Positions 31,812 through 41,091 of a stretch of DNA of 46,343 nucleotides are shown in pieces (position 1 is the stretch's first letter; the number at the start of each line of letters is the position of its first letter). The DNA is taken from positions 1-46,343 of the forward strand of contig CAJOIQ010000016.1 of the NCBI GenBank assembly GCA_905234795.1, read 5' to 3'. Under the pieces are notes generated by a model. That model did not search any database. It saw only the letters and a list, made by a program, of their open reading frames with translations, and was not told where the DNA came from. The translations under genes were made by a program, and so were the position numbers. This stretch comes from an uncultured Bacteroidales bacterium. GTDB lineage: Bacteria > Bacteroidota > Bacteroidia > Bacteroidales > UBA932.

Positions 31812-33155
31812 CTACCTCTTAATCGGATAGAGGCGCAGGAGGAGGAGGATTAGCAGCGCAATGGCGGCCGGGAAGAGGGAGAAGAGGGACCAGACCATGG
31901 TTTGGACGGAGGCCTCGTTGGTTATGGTGACCACGGTGTCCCCGGTGATGGGATCCTGGCTGGAGAGGAGACCGGCGGCACCCAGCAGCAGCGCGACGAG
32001 GGCGCCGGAGATGGCCGACCCGAACTTCTGCGCCATGGTACCGGAGGAGAAGATGAGACCGGTGGAGGAGGTGCCGTTTTTCTCGGTGGCATAGTCGGCC
32101 ACGTCGGCATACATGGACCACAGCAGCGGAGAATAGATGCCGATACCCACGGAGGTAATGATGACATTGGCCACCATCACCCAGATCCACGCGGGATCCA
32201 TGGGAATGAAGAAGAAGAGGATGGAAGAAACGGCGCACAGCAGCGCAGCCCAGCCGAAGGCCTTCTTCTTGGAACCCACCCACTGGGTGAAGCGGGGAGC
32301 CAGGCCGCCGAAGATCATGCACACGGCCTCTCCGAACATCATGAACACCGTATAATTGATGATGAGCCCGGAAACCGTGACGTCCCCGTGCATGCAGTAT
32401 TCAAACAGATAGGCGGCCACGGCATAGCGGAAGCCGTTGAAGAAATTGGTGCAGATGCCGATGAGTGTAAGATAAATCCAGGGCTTGTTACGGAAAAGGT
32501 CGGCGAAGGGCTTGAGGGAGAATTTCTCGGCCCGCACCGGCTCCAGGCGCTCCTTGGTAAGAAGGCCGCAGGCCAGGGTGCCCAGGGCAGCCAGGCCACC
32601 CAGCACCGCACCCAACACCGCATATTGATGAGCCGGCGTACCGCCCACCAGCTTCTGCAGATACGGGAAAGAGAACAGGGTGATAAAGCCCATGGCATAG
32701 GCGCCCACCATGCGGAAGGAGGAGAACTGATTGCGCTCGTTGGCGTCGTCGGTCATCACTCCCAGCAGGGAACCGTAGGGCACGTTCACGGCCGTATACA
32801 CCACCATCATCAGCAGGTACAGGGCATAGGCATAAACACGGCGGCCTTCGGGGCCCAGGTCCGGCGTGTACAGCAGCAGGGCGAACACTACGCCCAGCGG
32901 AACGGCGCCAAAAATGAGCCAGGGCCGATAAGTGCCCCACCGGGACTTGGTGCGGTCGGCAATGGCACCCATCAGCGGGTCCGTGACCACGTCGAAAAGG
33001 CGGGCCAGCAGCATCAGCGCGCCGGCATCGGCCACCGTAAGGCCGAAGATATTGGTAAAGAAGAACGGAAATGCAATGGACATCACCTTCCAGGTAATAC
33101 CGCCAGCCGCGGCGTCACCCAGACCGTATCCAATTTTCTCTGATAATTTTGCCAT
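31812..33155 (-). CDS. GPH-family sugar:cation symporter (MFS type)
   Basis: A 447-residue inner-membrane transporter of the glycoside-pentoside-hexuronide:cation symporter family (MelB-like), with about 12 hydrophobic helices. The N-terminal signature appears as KIGYGLGDAAAGGITW, followed by RLFDVVTDPLMGAIADRTKSRWGTYRPW, typical of GPH proteins. The NVPYGSLLGVMTDD segment is near residue 125. In Bacteroides fragilis a symporter of this type is encoded with the mannanase, epimerase and GH130 genes and is thought to import mannobiose. Here it is the last gene of the mannan unit, which supports that role. Confidence 0.9.
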   Translation of the reverse strand: MAKLSEKIGYGLGDAAAGGITWKVMSIAFPFFFTNIFGLTVADAGALMLLARLFDVVTDPLMGAIADRTKSRWGTYRPWLIFGAVPLGVVFALLLYTPDLGPEGRRVYAYALYLLMMVVYTAVNVPYGSLLGVMTDDANERNQFSSFRMVGAYAMGFITLFSFPYLQKLVGGTPAHQYAVLGAVLGGLAALGTLACGLLTKERLEPVRAEKFSLKPFADLFRNKPWIYLTLIGICTNFFNGFRYAVAAYLFEYCMHGDVTVSGLIINYTVFMMFGEAVCMIFGGLAPRFTQWVGSKKKAFGWAALLCAVSSILFFFIPMDPAWIWVMVANVIITSVGIGIYSPLLWSMYADVADYATEKNGTSSTGLIFSSGTMAQKFGSAISGALVALLLGAAGLLSSQDPITGDTVVTITNEASVQTMVWSLFSLFPAAIALLILLLLRLYPIKR

Positions 33156-33174
33156 AATCTATTATTTATGTACC

Positions 33175-33219
33175 CATGTGCGGGGGTGCACATGTCCCCA
33201 AAGGGGACTTAATGTGCAC
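33175..33219. promoter_or_regulatory. Overlapping inverted repeats between the epimerase and symporter genes
   Basis: GTGCACATGTCCCC (33186-33199) pairs with GGGGAC (33203-33208) and ATGTGCAC (33212-33219) through a 3-nt bulge. CATGTG (33175-33180) also pairs with CACATG (33189-33194). The alternative pairings share one strand, so the site could be an RNA attenuator-like structure or a regulator site before the symporter gene. Confidence 0.5.
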
Positions 33220-33230
33220 TTACAAATATA

Positions 33231-34409
33231 CTAAAAAACCGACAACACCTGCAAGCACATGCGGGTATTGTGGTAAGGGCACTTCCAGAAGCCGGCTTTG
33301 GGCTGGGAAAGGTCCAGGGAGCCGTCGGGGATGACGGCCCACCACCATTCGCCGCCATGCGGATCCACCAGGTGTTTCCGGATGTAGTACCAGCAGGCCA
33401 GGGCGCGCTCGAAGGCGGCATCGTCGGAATGGTATTTCCAAAGCCAGAGGTTGCCCACCACGGTTTCGGCCTGTACCCACCACTGGCGGGAGTCGTCGAA
33501 GGATCCGTCGGGTAGCTGCTCATAGCGCATGGAGCCGTCGGACATCAGGCCCTCGTTGCCGGCACGGCCCATGGCCAGCGCCCAGGGACGCACGCGGTTC
33601 ACCACATCGGCGTCGCGCAACGCAAACGCGCACTCCAGCGCCAGCCAGGATGTCTCGATGTCGTGCCCGTAGGAAAGGCCGCCGGGCAGTACGCTCCAGT
33701 CCCGCTTGAAATACAGCTGAAGGTGGCCGGAGGGCGCCATCACGCGCGTGCCGATGATATCCAGCAGGGCCTCCACGGCCTCCTTGAGTGAAGGATCGGG
33801 CCACACCTGGTACAAGTTGGCATAGGCCTCCAACACATGCAGATGCGAATTCATCGTCTTGTCGGCGTTGATGTCGTGGGCCGACAGGGACATATCCTCC
33901 AGCGGGGAGAAATCCCGGGCCAGGGCCTCGATGTAGCCGCCGTTCACGGGATCGGCAAAATGTTTCTCCACCACCCGGTACAGGTTAATGGCAGCCTTCA
34001 GCGCTTCGTCGTCCTTGGTCACCTTGTACAGCTCCGACAGCCCGTAAATGGCAAAGCCCTGGGCGTAAAGCTGTTTTTTGGCATCCAGCCGCTCCCCTTC
34101 CGGAGTTACGCTCCAATAGACGCCGCCGTATTTATGGTCGCAGAAATGGTCCAGGAACCAGTCCCGGGCATGCACGGCCGCCACCAGGTACTGCGAGTCC
34201 TTCAAAGCGGCATAGGCCGCGGAGAAACTCCAGATGAGGCGTGCGTTCAGGATAACGCCGCGGGGAGCGTCATACTGCACGGTCCCATCGGCCGAAACTT
34301 CCCCGTAGAAGCCTCCGCGGGGGTCCTTCAGCCGCAACCAATAAGGTAAGATATTGGAGGTCAGGTTGTCCCTGACCTCCTCTAGAAACAATTCTGTCCT
34401 ACTTTTCAT
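33231..34409 (-). CDS. Cellobiose/mannobiose 2-epimerase (AGE family)
   Basis: A 392-residue (alpha/alpha)6-barrel epimerase. Cellobiose 2-epimerases convert the reducing-end residue of beta-1,4 disaccharides, including mannobiose to mannosyl-glucose. Family residues are visible in NSHLHVLEAYANLY (about 200), GHDIETSWLALE (about 250), RQWWVQAETVVG (about 315) and the C-terminal GFWKCPYHNTRMCLQ, which supply the catalytic His and sugar-binding Trp residues. No signal peptide, so it is cytoplasmic. Its start lies 1 bp after the GH3 stop. Together with GH130 in the same series it makes the classical bacteroidal mannobiose pathway. Confidence 0.9.
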   Translation of the reverse strand: MKSRTELFLEEVRDNLTSNILPYWLRLKDPRGGFYGEVSADGTVQYDAPRGVILNARLIWSFSAAYAALKDSQYLVAAVHARDWFLDHFCDHKYGGVYWSVTPEGERLDAKKQLYAQGFAIYGLSELYKVTKDDEALKAAINLYRVVEKHFADPVNGGYIEALARDFSPLEDMSLSAHDINADKTMNSHLHVLEAYANLYQVWPDPSLKEAVEALLDIIGTRVMAPSGHLQLYFKRDWSVLPGGLSYGHDIETSWLALECAFALRDADVVNRVRPWALAMGRAGNEGLMSDGSMRYEQLPDGSFDDSRQWWVQAETVVGNLWLWKYHSDDAAFERALACWYYIRKHLVDPHGGEWWWAVIPDGSLDLSQPKAGFWKCPYHNTRMCLQVLSVF

Positions 34410-34410
34410 A

Positions 34411-36714
34411 TTAGATATTAGGCGTTTCCCAAACTTTTGTCTCGGTGCATTTGACCATCACACCCAGGCCTCCGCAGGAGAGGCGGAAGTCTCCGGCCTC
34501 CAGACGCCACTTGCCGTCGGCTCCCACAAAAGCCAGGGCGCTGGCCGGGAGTTCAAAGGTAACGGTATGCGTCTCGCCGGGCTGCAGTTCAATCTTTTCA
34601 AACCCACGCAGGCGCTTGACATCCGGGATGAGGGAGGCCACCAGATCACTGCTGTACAGCAGCACGGCTTCCTTGCCGGTGCGCTTGCCGGTGTTGGTCA
34701 CGTCCACGGAGACGCGGAGGACATCGGAGGACTTGAAGGAATCGGCAGAAACCTGCAGGTTGGAATAGGCAAAAGTGGTATAGCTGAGGCCATAGCCGAA
34801 GGGCCACTGCACGTCCATCACGGCGTCGTAGTTATAGGAGCCTTCCATGGTCTCGCGGTGCTCGCTCACCTTATAATCATAGGTGTGCAAGGCGTTGATG
34901 TGCTTGGAATAGGTGAAAGGCAGCTTGCCGGAGAAGTTTTCGTCGCCGCTCAGAAGCGAGGCCAGGGCGTCGCCGCCATAGTTGGAAGGCAGCATCACGT
35001 CCACCACGGCGGCGCAAAGCGGCTCAATATCGCCAATCAGGCGGGGACGGCCCTCGTTCAGCACCAGCACGATGGGTTTGCCCAGGGTGGCCAGTCCCCG
35101 GACCAGCGCCTTCTGATGGGCCGACAGATTGAGGTCGTCCATGTTACCGGGCGTCTCGCAGTAGGAATTCTCACCTACGCAGGCAACGATGACATCGGCC
35201 CCGCGGGCGGCGGCAAAGGCCTTGGAAAGGCCGGAGGCATCCTCGTTCTGCCAGGCCATCGGAGTCTCGTCGTACACTACGCCGGGTTCATACGTCACGT
35301 GCAGGAAACGGGCCTGCAAGGCTTCCAGGATGGTATTGTACTGGGGAGCGAATTCATCGGCCGATCCCTGCCAGCGATAGCTCCAGCCGCCGTTGAGGGC
35401 GCGCAGACTGTTGGCATTGGGGCCTGTCACAAAGATTTTGGCGCGCTCATTCAAAGGCAGGATGCCGTTGTTTTTGAGCAGCACCTCGCTCTCTACCGCG
35501 GCGGCATAGGAAGTCTGGGCGAACTTGTCGCAGGCATAGTCCGGATATTCGTTATCCCACACGGGATTGTCAAACAGACCCAGACGCACTTTCAGGCGCA
35601 GGACACGGCGCACGGCGTCGTCCAGGCGGGCTTTGGAGATCTTACCCTCCTTTACCAGTTCCACGATAGCGGTGCAGCAAGTGGGATCGTAGGGATCCAT
35701 AATCATGTCGATACCCGCGTTGATGCCCAGGGCAAGGGCCTCCTTCTTGTCGGCCGCCACGTGGTCACGGACGAAGAGATTGTCGATATCGGCCCAGTCG
35801 GTCACAAACAGGCCGTCCCAGTTCAGCTGCTCCTTCACCCAGCCGGTGAGGAGGATGGCGTTGGCGTGGGTAGGCACACCGTTGATGGAGGCCGAATTCA
35901 CCATAGCGGTAAGGGCACCGGCACGGAAGCACTCCAGGAACGGAGCGAAATACTTCTCCCGCAGATCATTTTCGGCAATGTAGGCCGGCGTACGGTCTTT
36001 TCCGGTGTGCGGGACACCGTAGCCCATGAAGTGCTTCAGGGACACCGCCACGTGATAGGCATCGATGTGATTGGGGTCGGCACCCTGCAGGGCCAGGGTT
36101 TCCTCGCGGGCCATTTCGGCCTGCAGATAAGGATCCTCTCCGAAGCTTTCCCACAGACGCGGCCAGCGGGGATCGCGGCCCAGGTCCATCACCGGCGAGA
36201 ACACCCACGGCACCTGTGCGGCGCGGCTTTCGTAAGCCATGGCATCGCCCATCCATTTGGCATAACCGCGGTTGAACGTGGCACCCAGGTTGATTTCCTG
36301 CGGGAACAGGGAACCTTCCGTGAGGTAGGACGCACCATGGATCATATCCATACCATAGATGCAGGGAATGCCGATGAGCTCCATAGATTTCTCCTGGATC
36401 TGGCGGATCATGGCGGCTGTTTCCTCCCGGGAATGGGCGGCGTCGTGCATTACATTGAGGATGGAGCCCACCTTGTACTGGCCGATGATAACTTCCAGCT
36501 TAGCGGGATCGATGGCTTCGTGGGTGTCATCTTCCAGCACGGAGATGTTCAGCTGGACCAGCTGGCCGGCCTTTTCCTCCAGGCTCATCTTTTTGAGCAC
36601 ACTCTCCACCTTGGCCTCAACGGCCTTGTCGGCGGGAATGGCGGGAGAAGGCTTGGGGGCGTTGCAAGCGACTGTGCAAAGCATGGCGGCAAGGGGTAGC
36701 AGGTATTTTTTCAT
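34411..36714 (-). CDS. GH3 family beta-glycosidase lipoprotein
   Basis: A 767-residue glycoside hydrolase family 3 enzyme, probably a beta-glucosidase acting in the periplasm on glucosyl units of glucomannan. The signal peptide ends in a lipobox-like TVAC (Cys about 16). The N-terminal (beta/alpha)8 domain has KHFMGYGVPHTGKDRTPAYI and the nucleophile Asp in GLFVTDWADI (about residue 300). The alpha/beta sandwich and the C-terminal fibronectin-like domain (RVSVDVTNTGKRTGKEAVLLY) follow. ATG 36714 was chosen over a longer ORF because it gives a proper leader. It lies 11 bp after the GH31 stop. Confidence 0.92.
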   Translation of the reverse strand: MKKYLLPLAAMLCTVACNAPKPSPAIPADKAVEAKVESVLKKMSLEEKAGQLVQLNISVLEDDTHEAIDPAKLEVIIGQYKVGSILNVMHDAAHSREETAAMIRQIQEKSMELIGIPCIYGMDMIHGASYLTEGSLFPQEINLGATFNRGYAKWMGDAMAYESRAAQVPWVFSPVMDLGRDPRWPRLWESFGEDPYLQAEMAREETLALQGADPNHIDAYHVAVSLKHFMGYGVPHTGKDRTPAYIAENDLREKYFAPFLECFRAGALTAMVNSASINGVPTHANAILLTGWVKEQLNWDGLFVTDWADIDNLFVRDHVAADKKEALALGINAGIDMIMDPYDPTCCTAIVELVKEGKISKARLDDAVRRVLRLKVRLGLFDNPVWDNEYPDYACDKFAQTSYAAAVESEVLLKNNGILPLNERAKIFVTGPNANSLRALNGGWSYRWQGSADEFAPQYNTILEALQARFLHVTYEPGVVYDETPMAWQNEDASGLSKAFAAARGADVIVACVGENSYCETPGNMDDLNLSAHQKALVRGLATLGKPIVLVLNEGRPRLIGDIEPLCAAVVDVMLPSNYGGDALASLLSGDENFSGKLPFTYSKHINALHTYDYKVSEHRETMEGSYNYDAVMDVQWPFGYGLSYTTFAYSNLQVSADSFKSSDVLRVSVDVTNTGKRTGKEAVLLYSSDLVASLIPDVKRLRGFEKIELQPGETHTVTFELPASALAFVGADGKWRLEAGDFRLSCGGLGVMVKCTETKVWETPNI

Positions 36715-36725
36715 ATCTGTAAAAA

Positions 36726-39476
36726 TTATAATCCAATGGTGGCAAGGGTGCCGTCGTACATAAAGCAAAGGGCGTTCTCCCCCTCTGCGTCATAGGGTTG
36801 CGGATTCTGCGGATCCACCACCGTCAGGCAGAACATGCGTTCCTTGAGCATGCCGGGGAAGGAACCCTTCCGCGGGCTGATGGTGAGGATACGGGTGTCG
36901 TCCTTCCAGGAGAAGTCAATGGTGCTGCAGGCGCCCTTTTCATAGCCGTAGGTAAGGCCGTCGTCCTCGTACAGGGTGAAATGGGCGTCGGCGCCGGCGT
37001 AGATCACAAAGACAATCTTATCGGCCTGCTTCTCTCCGGTATACTCGATGGCAGGGCCGAAGGGGACGATGCTGCCCGCACGCACATACAGCGGCATGCG
37101 CTCATAGGGAGCATCAACGGTGAAACGCTTGCCTCCCACCATGTATTTGCCGGTATAGAAGTCGTACCAGCCACCCATGGGGAAATAGACGCTGCGGCTG
37201 CGGGCCTTGTACTCGTATACCGGGCAAGCCATGAAGGCCGGGCCCAGCATCCACTGGTCGGAAAGGTCGCGAACCTCGGGATCCTCGGGGTAATCCATCG
37301 GCAGGCCGCGCATCAGGGTGGCATCTTCGAAGTGAACCGCGCCGGTAAGGGAATACAGATAAGGCATCAGCCGATACCGCAGCTGCATGTACCACAGGAT
37401 GCTGTTGTAGGCCGGGGAGCCTTCCGGGGCGATGTTCCAGAGTTCCCGGCGCGGCCACTGGCCGTGGGTGCGGAACAGCGGGACAAAGGTGCCAAACTGG
37501 TGCCAGCGGGTTTGCAGCTCCTGCCATTCATCGGCACCTGCGGCATCGTAGAATTTGCTCATCACGCAGAAGCCGCCGATGTCCATGCCCCAGAACGGAA
37601 TGCCGCTCATGGAGTAGTTGAGGCCGGCCGCCATCTGCATGCGCATGTCGGTCCAGGACGTGCCGATGTCGCCGCTCCAGGATGCGGTGCTGTACCTCTG
37701 CAGGCCGCCGAAGCCGTTGCGCGTGAGCAGGAACACCCGCTTGTCGGGGTCCACGCTGCGCTGGCCTTCGTAAATGGCCTGGGCGTTCACCAGAGCGTAG
37801 GCATTGAGATACTCGGTGCTGGAGCCCAGGGCATTGGGCGTGAGCAGCCACTTCATATAATCCAGCGGCAGGCAGTCCCGCAGGTTGGGCTCGCTGGCGT
37901 CCATCCACCAGGCGTCAATCTTGCGGCCGTAGCGGGTGTACAGGGTTTCGTCCATCTGGCGCCAGAACATCTTGCGGCCGCCGGGGGAGTAGGCGTCATA
38001 GAAGCTCTGCTTGTGGCCCAGCCAGTCTTCCAGGCCGTCGTCTTCGGCATGGGTGTAGGCATAGCCGGCCTTCTTGAGCTCCTTGTAGTGGTCGGTATTG
38101 GTATAAAACTTGGGCCACACGGAAATCATGAAGCGGGCACCCATCTGGTGGACGTCGTCCAGCATCTTTTCCGGGTCCGGATACCGTTCCTTATCAAACT
38201 CGTGACTTCCCCACTGGTCCTCCAGCCAGTAATGCCAGTCCTGGACGATGTTGTCCACGGGAATGTGGCGGCGGCGCATCTCGGCCAGGGTTCCCACCAG
38301 GTCTTCCTGTGTGGAATAACGCTCCCGGCTCTGCCAGAAGCCCAGCGCCCACTTGGGCATCACGGGCGCTTTGCCGGTAAGCAGACGATAATCCTTGATA
38401 ACGCCGTCATAATTGTCGCCGGCCATGAAGTAATAGTCGGCCATGGGCTCGAACTCGCTCCAGAAAGTGAGGCGGCTCTCCTGCTCGGGCGTCTCCAGGG
38501 GCGCTACACGCAGGCCGATGTAGGACACGTCTCCGTCCGGATCCCAGTCGATGTGCAGGGGCGTAGGAACGCCTTTTTCCAGGTGGACGGTGAACTTGTA
38601 GCTGTTGGGGTTCCAGGCCGGACGCCAGCGGCGGCTCATCACTTCCCGGGAGCCGATCACCGTTCTCTGGAAGCCGGCATAGTACTGGATAAAGTGGTAA
38701 TCCCCGGTCTCGCGGGCCGTAATGGTTCCGTCATAAGAAACCTTGGCTCCCATCAGGGGCACCTCCGGCAGATTCCTGATAGCCCATTCATTCTCATAGA
38801 ACAGGCTGTCTTCCTGCTGCACCACCGGCTCTCCCTTGGCCGGAGTATAGGTGCCGGTGAGATCCAGGTCAAAGACTTCTCCCAACTGACGGTAGGCCTG
38901 TGCAGTGCCCCAGCGGCTCAGGGAATAGGCATCGAACAGGAGGCCATAGCCCTTGTTGGACACCACCACGGGCACGCTGATCTTGGTGTTGTACTGGTAC
39001 AGTTCCTCCCGCAGGCCTTTGTGGTTAAACTCGCCCGCCTGGTGCTGGCCCAGGCCGTAAAAAGCTTCGTCGTCGGTGGAAGCATAGCTCACCGTGGTGC
39101 TCCAGGCCTGTTTGCCTTCCACTTCGATGGGGTCGAAGGCGGCGCGGCCGTCCAGGGCCAAAGGAGTACCGTCGGCGCGGAAGAAACTCACAGTGCCGTC
39201 GGCCCTATTTACCTCCACCTTGAGGGCTGATGTCTCCACGCTCACGGCCCCGGCTTCCTTTTTCACGGAAAACTCACTGATGCCTTTCTGCGGAAGCACC
39301 ATCAGGCTTTTGCGGTCATTGAACTTGCCGTCGGGGGACACACTTACCCGCACGATCTCAGGGGTGACCACCTGCAGACGCACAGTGCCGGCATCGGTGG
39401 CTACTTTCACCTGGTTCTTGGGTGTGCAGGCGACCAGACACAGGGCAGCCAAAACGGCGTGATGTATAACTTTCAT
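36726..39476 (-). CDS. GH31 family alpha-glycosidase (alpha-xylosidase-like) lipoprotein with PA14-type insert
   Basis: A 916-residue GH31 enzyme. The leader ends LCLVAC (lipid Cys about 17). After the N-terminal beta domain there is an insert around residues 235-330 (YDGTITARETGDYHFIQYYAGFQ), which resembles the PA14 domain found in Cellvibrio alpha-xylosidase Xyl31A. The catalytic nucleophile is the Asp in WWMDASEPN (about 526) and the acid/base Asp lies in SWSGDIGTSW (about 600). Within a mannan locus its substrate is uncertain: alpha-xylosyl or alpha-glucosyl or galactosyl side groups are all conceivable. It is transcribed with the surrounding minus-strand genes. Confidence 0.88.
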   Translation of the reverse strand: MKVIHHAVLAALCLVACTPKNQVKVATDAGTVRLQVVTPEIVRVSVSPDGKFNDRKSLMVLPQKGISEFSVKKEAGAVSVETSALKVEVNRADGTVSFFRADGTPLALDGRAAFDPIEVEGKQAWSTTVSYASTDDEAFYGLGQHQAGEFNHKGLREELYQYNTKISVPVVVSNKGYGLLFDAYSLSRWGTAQAYRQLGEVFDLDLTGTYTPAKGEPVVQQEDSLFYENEWAIRNLPEVPLMGAKVSYDGTITARETGDYHFIQYYAGFQRTVIGSREVMSRRWRPAWNPNSYKFTVHLEKGVPTPLHIDWDPDGDVSYIGLRVAPLETPEQESRLTFWSEFEPMADYYFMAGDNYDGVIKDYRLLTGKAPVMPKWALGFWQSRERYSTQEDLVGTLAEMRRRHIPVDNIVQDWHYWLEDQWGSHEFDKERYPDPEKMLDDVHQMGARFMISVWPKFYTNTDHYKELKKAGYAYTHAEDDGLEDWLGHKQSFYDAYSPGGRKMFWRQMDETLYTRYGRKIDAWWMDASEPNLRDCLPLDYMKWLLTPNALGSSTEYLNAYALVNAQAIYEGQRSVDPDKRVFLLTRNGFGGLQRYSTASWSGDIGTSWTDMRMQMAAGLNYSMSGIPFWGMDIGGFCVMSKFYDAAGADEWQELQTRWHQFGTFVPLFRTHGQWPRRELWNIAPEGSPAYNSILWYMQLRYRLMPYLYSLTGAVHFEDATLMRGLPMDYPEDPEVRDLSDQWMLGPAFMACPVYEYKARSRSVYFPMGGWYDFYTGKYMVGGKRFTVDAPYERMPLYVRAGSIVPFGPAIEYTGEKQADKIVFVIYAGADAHFTLYEDDGLTYGYEKGACSTIDFSWKDDTRILTISPRKGSFPGMLKERMFCLTVVDPQNPQPYDAEGENALCFMYDGTLATIGL

Positions 39477-39569
39477 ATTATCAACATTTTATCAATTTCC
39501 TCCTCTCCTATTTTTCCCGGGAGGATTTTTGTATCTTACTTATATTCAAACACTTCCACATCACGGGGA
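39477..39569. other. Intergenic gap within the mannan series
   Basis: The gap between the acetylesterase stop and the GH31 start holds a Pyr-rich stretch with a weak TCCTCC...GGAGGA hairpin (about 39501-39530). No clear promoter box is visible, so read-through is likely. Confidence 0.35.
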
Positions 39570-41018
39570 TTATTCATCCCAATCATCGGTACGGAAAGGC
39601 GGCACGGGAATGCCGTATGAAGTATGGAGATTAGACCCCATCCAGTTGCGCCAGCTGTAGCGCACGGCTACGGGTTTGGGCACGTCGGGGCACTTGATCA
39701 CAATAGTCTGGCCGTCCCAGTCCACTTCGGCCTGGGCCAGGTGGAACTGACGGTCCTCCCCTGCCAGTTCAAAGCCCACGATATCCCGGGCGCTGATGCT
39801 CTGGAGATTGGACCAGACATAGGAGAGGCGCACTTTCACGCTGCCATCCGGCACATATTCCACGCTTTGGGGGCGCGGAAGCTCAATGCAGAAGCCCGGG
39901 TTCACGCCGTAGACGTTCTGCAGGGCGCGCTGCACCATCATATCGGCCACTTCCTTCTTCTGGGAAGGATGGACGGTCACTTTATTGCCGATGGTCTCCG
40001 TGCAAACGGCCCAGGATTTGTCCAGGATTTGCTCTGTGTGCAGCTGATTCTCCACAAAGAAGGGACGCCAGCGGCCGTCGGCATCGCCGTGGTCGTGGGG
40101 AGCCAGCAGGGTGAAGATGAGGGGAAGGTCCGAATTCCACTCCCTGCGCCACATTTCCACCATGGCTTTCTGCAGTTTGTCGTAGCAGCGCTGGCCGATG
40201 TTGGAGCAGCCCTGATACCAGATGATACCCTTGGCGGCATAACCCACGATGGGTTTTACGCGGCCGTTCCAGATGAGTTCCGGAGTCTCGGGCCAGCGGT
40301 CCGGCTGTTCCTGGATGGCATACACCTCGTCCAGTTCCTGCTGCGTGAGTCCGGCAGCGTTGATGGTCTCTTTGGTCATCCAGGGCTCGATGCGGCTGCC
40401 GCCCCAGGCATTCACGATGATGCCTACGGGAACGTCCAGCGCGGCCTGGAGACGTTTGGCAAAGAAATAGCCCACGGCCGATGTCTCGGCCGCCACTTCG
40501 GAGCTGCTGTATTTCCAGGTGGCCTCCACGTCCTTGATGGGCTCCGTGCACTTGGGCGTCTTGATATCGAACACACGGATGTTCCGGGACGTAGCGGGAG
40601 CGCCCATAATAGCCTCTGTGGCACCTTCCACCTCCTGGAAACCGAAGCCGCGCAGCGGCATCTCCATATTGGACTGGCCGCTGCATATCCACACTTCACC
40701 CAGGGCGATGTCCTTGCGTTCGATGGTTTCCTTACCGGACTTGACCGTAAGAAGGAGATCCGTTCCCTCGCAGTACCGGGCCGGGAGGGACACGTGCCAG
40801 GAACCATCGGCCTCCACCGTGGTTTTCTGCGTCACACCGTTCCAGGATCCGGTAACTTCCACTTTGGCTCCGGGTTTTCCCCAACCCCACACCGGAATCC
40901 AGTTACCCCGCTGCAGCACCGCGTGGTCACTGAAAATGTTGGCCAACTGCAGCGGCTGCGCGCCCGACACGGCGGCAAATGCCACAAGGGCTACAAGTAT
41001 GCTCAAAAGTCTTCTCAT
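39570..41018 (-). CDS. Sialate O-acetylesterase-like (SGNH) carbohydrate acetylesterase
   Basis: A 482-residue exported esterase with a Sec signal peptide (cleavage likely near SGA-QPL, residue 20). The SGNH nucleophile is Ser116 in CSGQSNME. A GIIWYQGCSNIG block (about 265) supplies the Gly/Asn oxyanion region, and TVHPSQKKE (about 350) the catalytic His. The family is named for sialate O-acetylesterases, but many members in polysaccharide loci remove acetyl groups from plant glycans. In this context acetylated glucomannan is the likely substrate. It lies between GH130 and GH31 in the same orientation. Confidence 0.85.
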   Translation of the reverse strand: MRRLLSILVALVAFAAVSGAQPLQLANIFSDHAVLQRGNWIPVWGWGKPGAKVEVTGSWNGVTQKTTVEADGSWHVSLPARYCEGTDLLLTVKSGKETIERKDIALGEVWICSGQSNMEMPLRGFGFQEVEGATEAIMGAPATSRNIRVFDIKTPKCTEPIKDVEATWKYSSSEVAAETSAVGYFFAKRLQAALDVPVGIIVNAWGGSRIEPWMTKETINAAGLTQQELDEVYAIQEQPDRWPETPELIWNGRVKPIVGYAAKGIIWYQGCSNIGQRCYDKLQKAMVEMWRREWNSDLPLIFTLLAPHDHGDADGRWRPFFVENQLHTEQILDKSWAVCTETIGNKVTVHPSQKKEVADMMVQRALQNVYGVNPGFCIELPRPQSVEYVPDGSVKVRLSYVWSNLQSISARDIVGFELAGEDRQFHLAQAEVDWDGQTIVIKCPDVPKPVAVRYSWRNWMGSNLHTSYGIPVPPFRTDDWDE

Positions 41019-41056
41019 CGCTTTGCGCTTAATCTGTTATAAATCATATATTTAGC

Positions 41057-41091
41057 TTTTTCTCTTGATACCAGACGGGATCAAGAGAAAA
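41057..41091. repeat. Family 1 palindrome, copy E
   Basis: 35 bp with TTTTTCTCTTGA / TCAAGAGAAAA arms, inner TACC...GGGA and loop AGAC, preceded by TTAGC. It directly abuts the stop codon of the GH130 gene (41092-41094), inside the mannan series. Confidence 0.9.

Noticed and set aside
34354..36699. 781-codon plus-strand ORF opposite the GH3 gene
   Set aside because: High-GC third positions leave the antisense frame open. It has no recognisable motif, while the minus strand encodes a full GH3. The same applies to the long ORFs opposite GH31 (36798-39230), the acetylesterase (39624-41042), GH130 (41209-42258) and GH5 (43256-44554).
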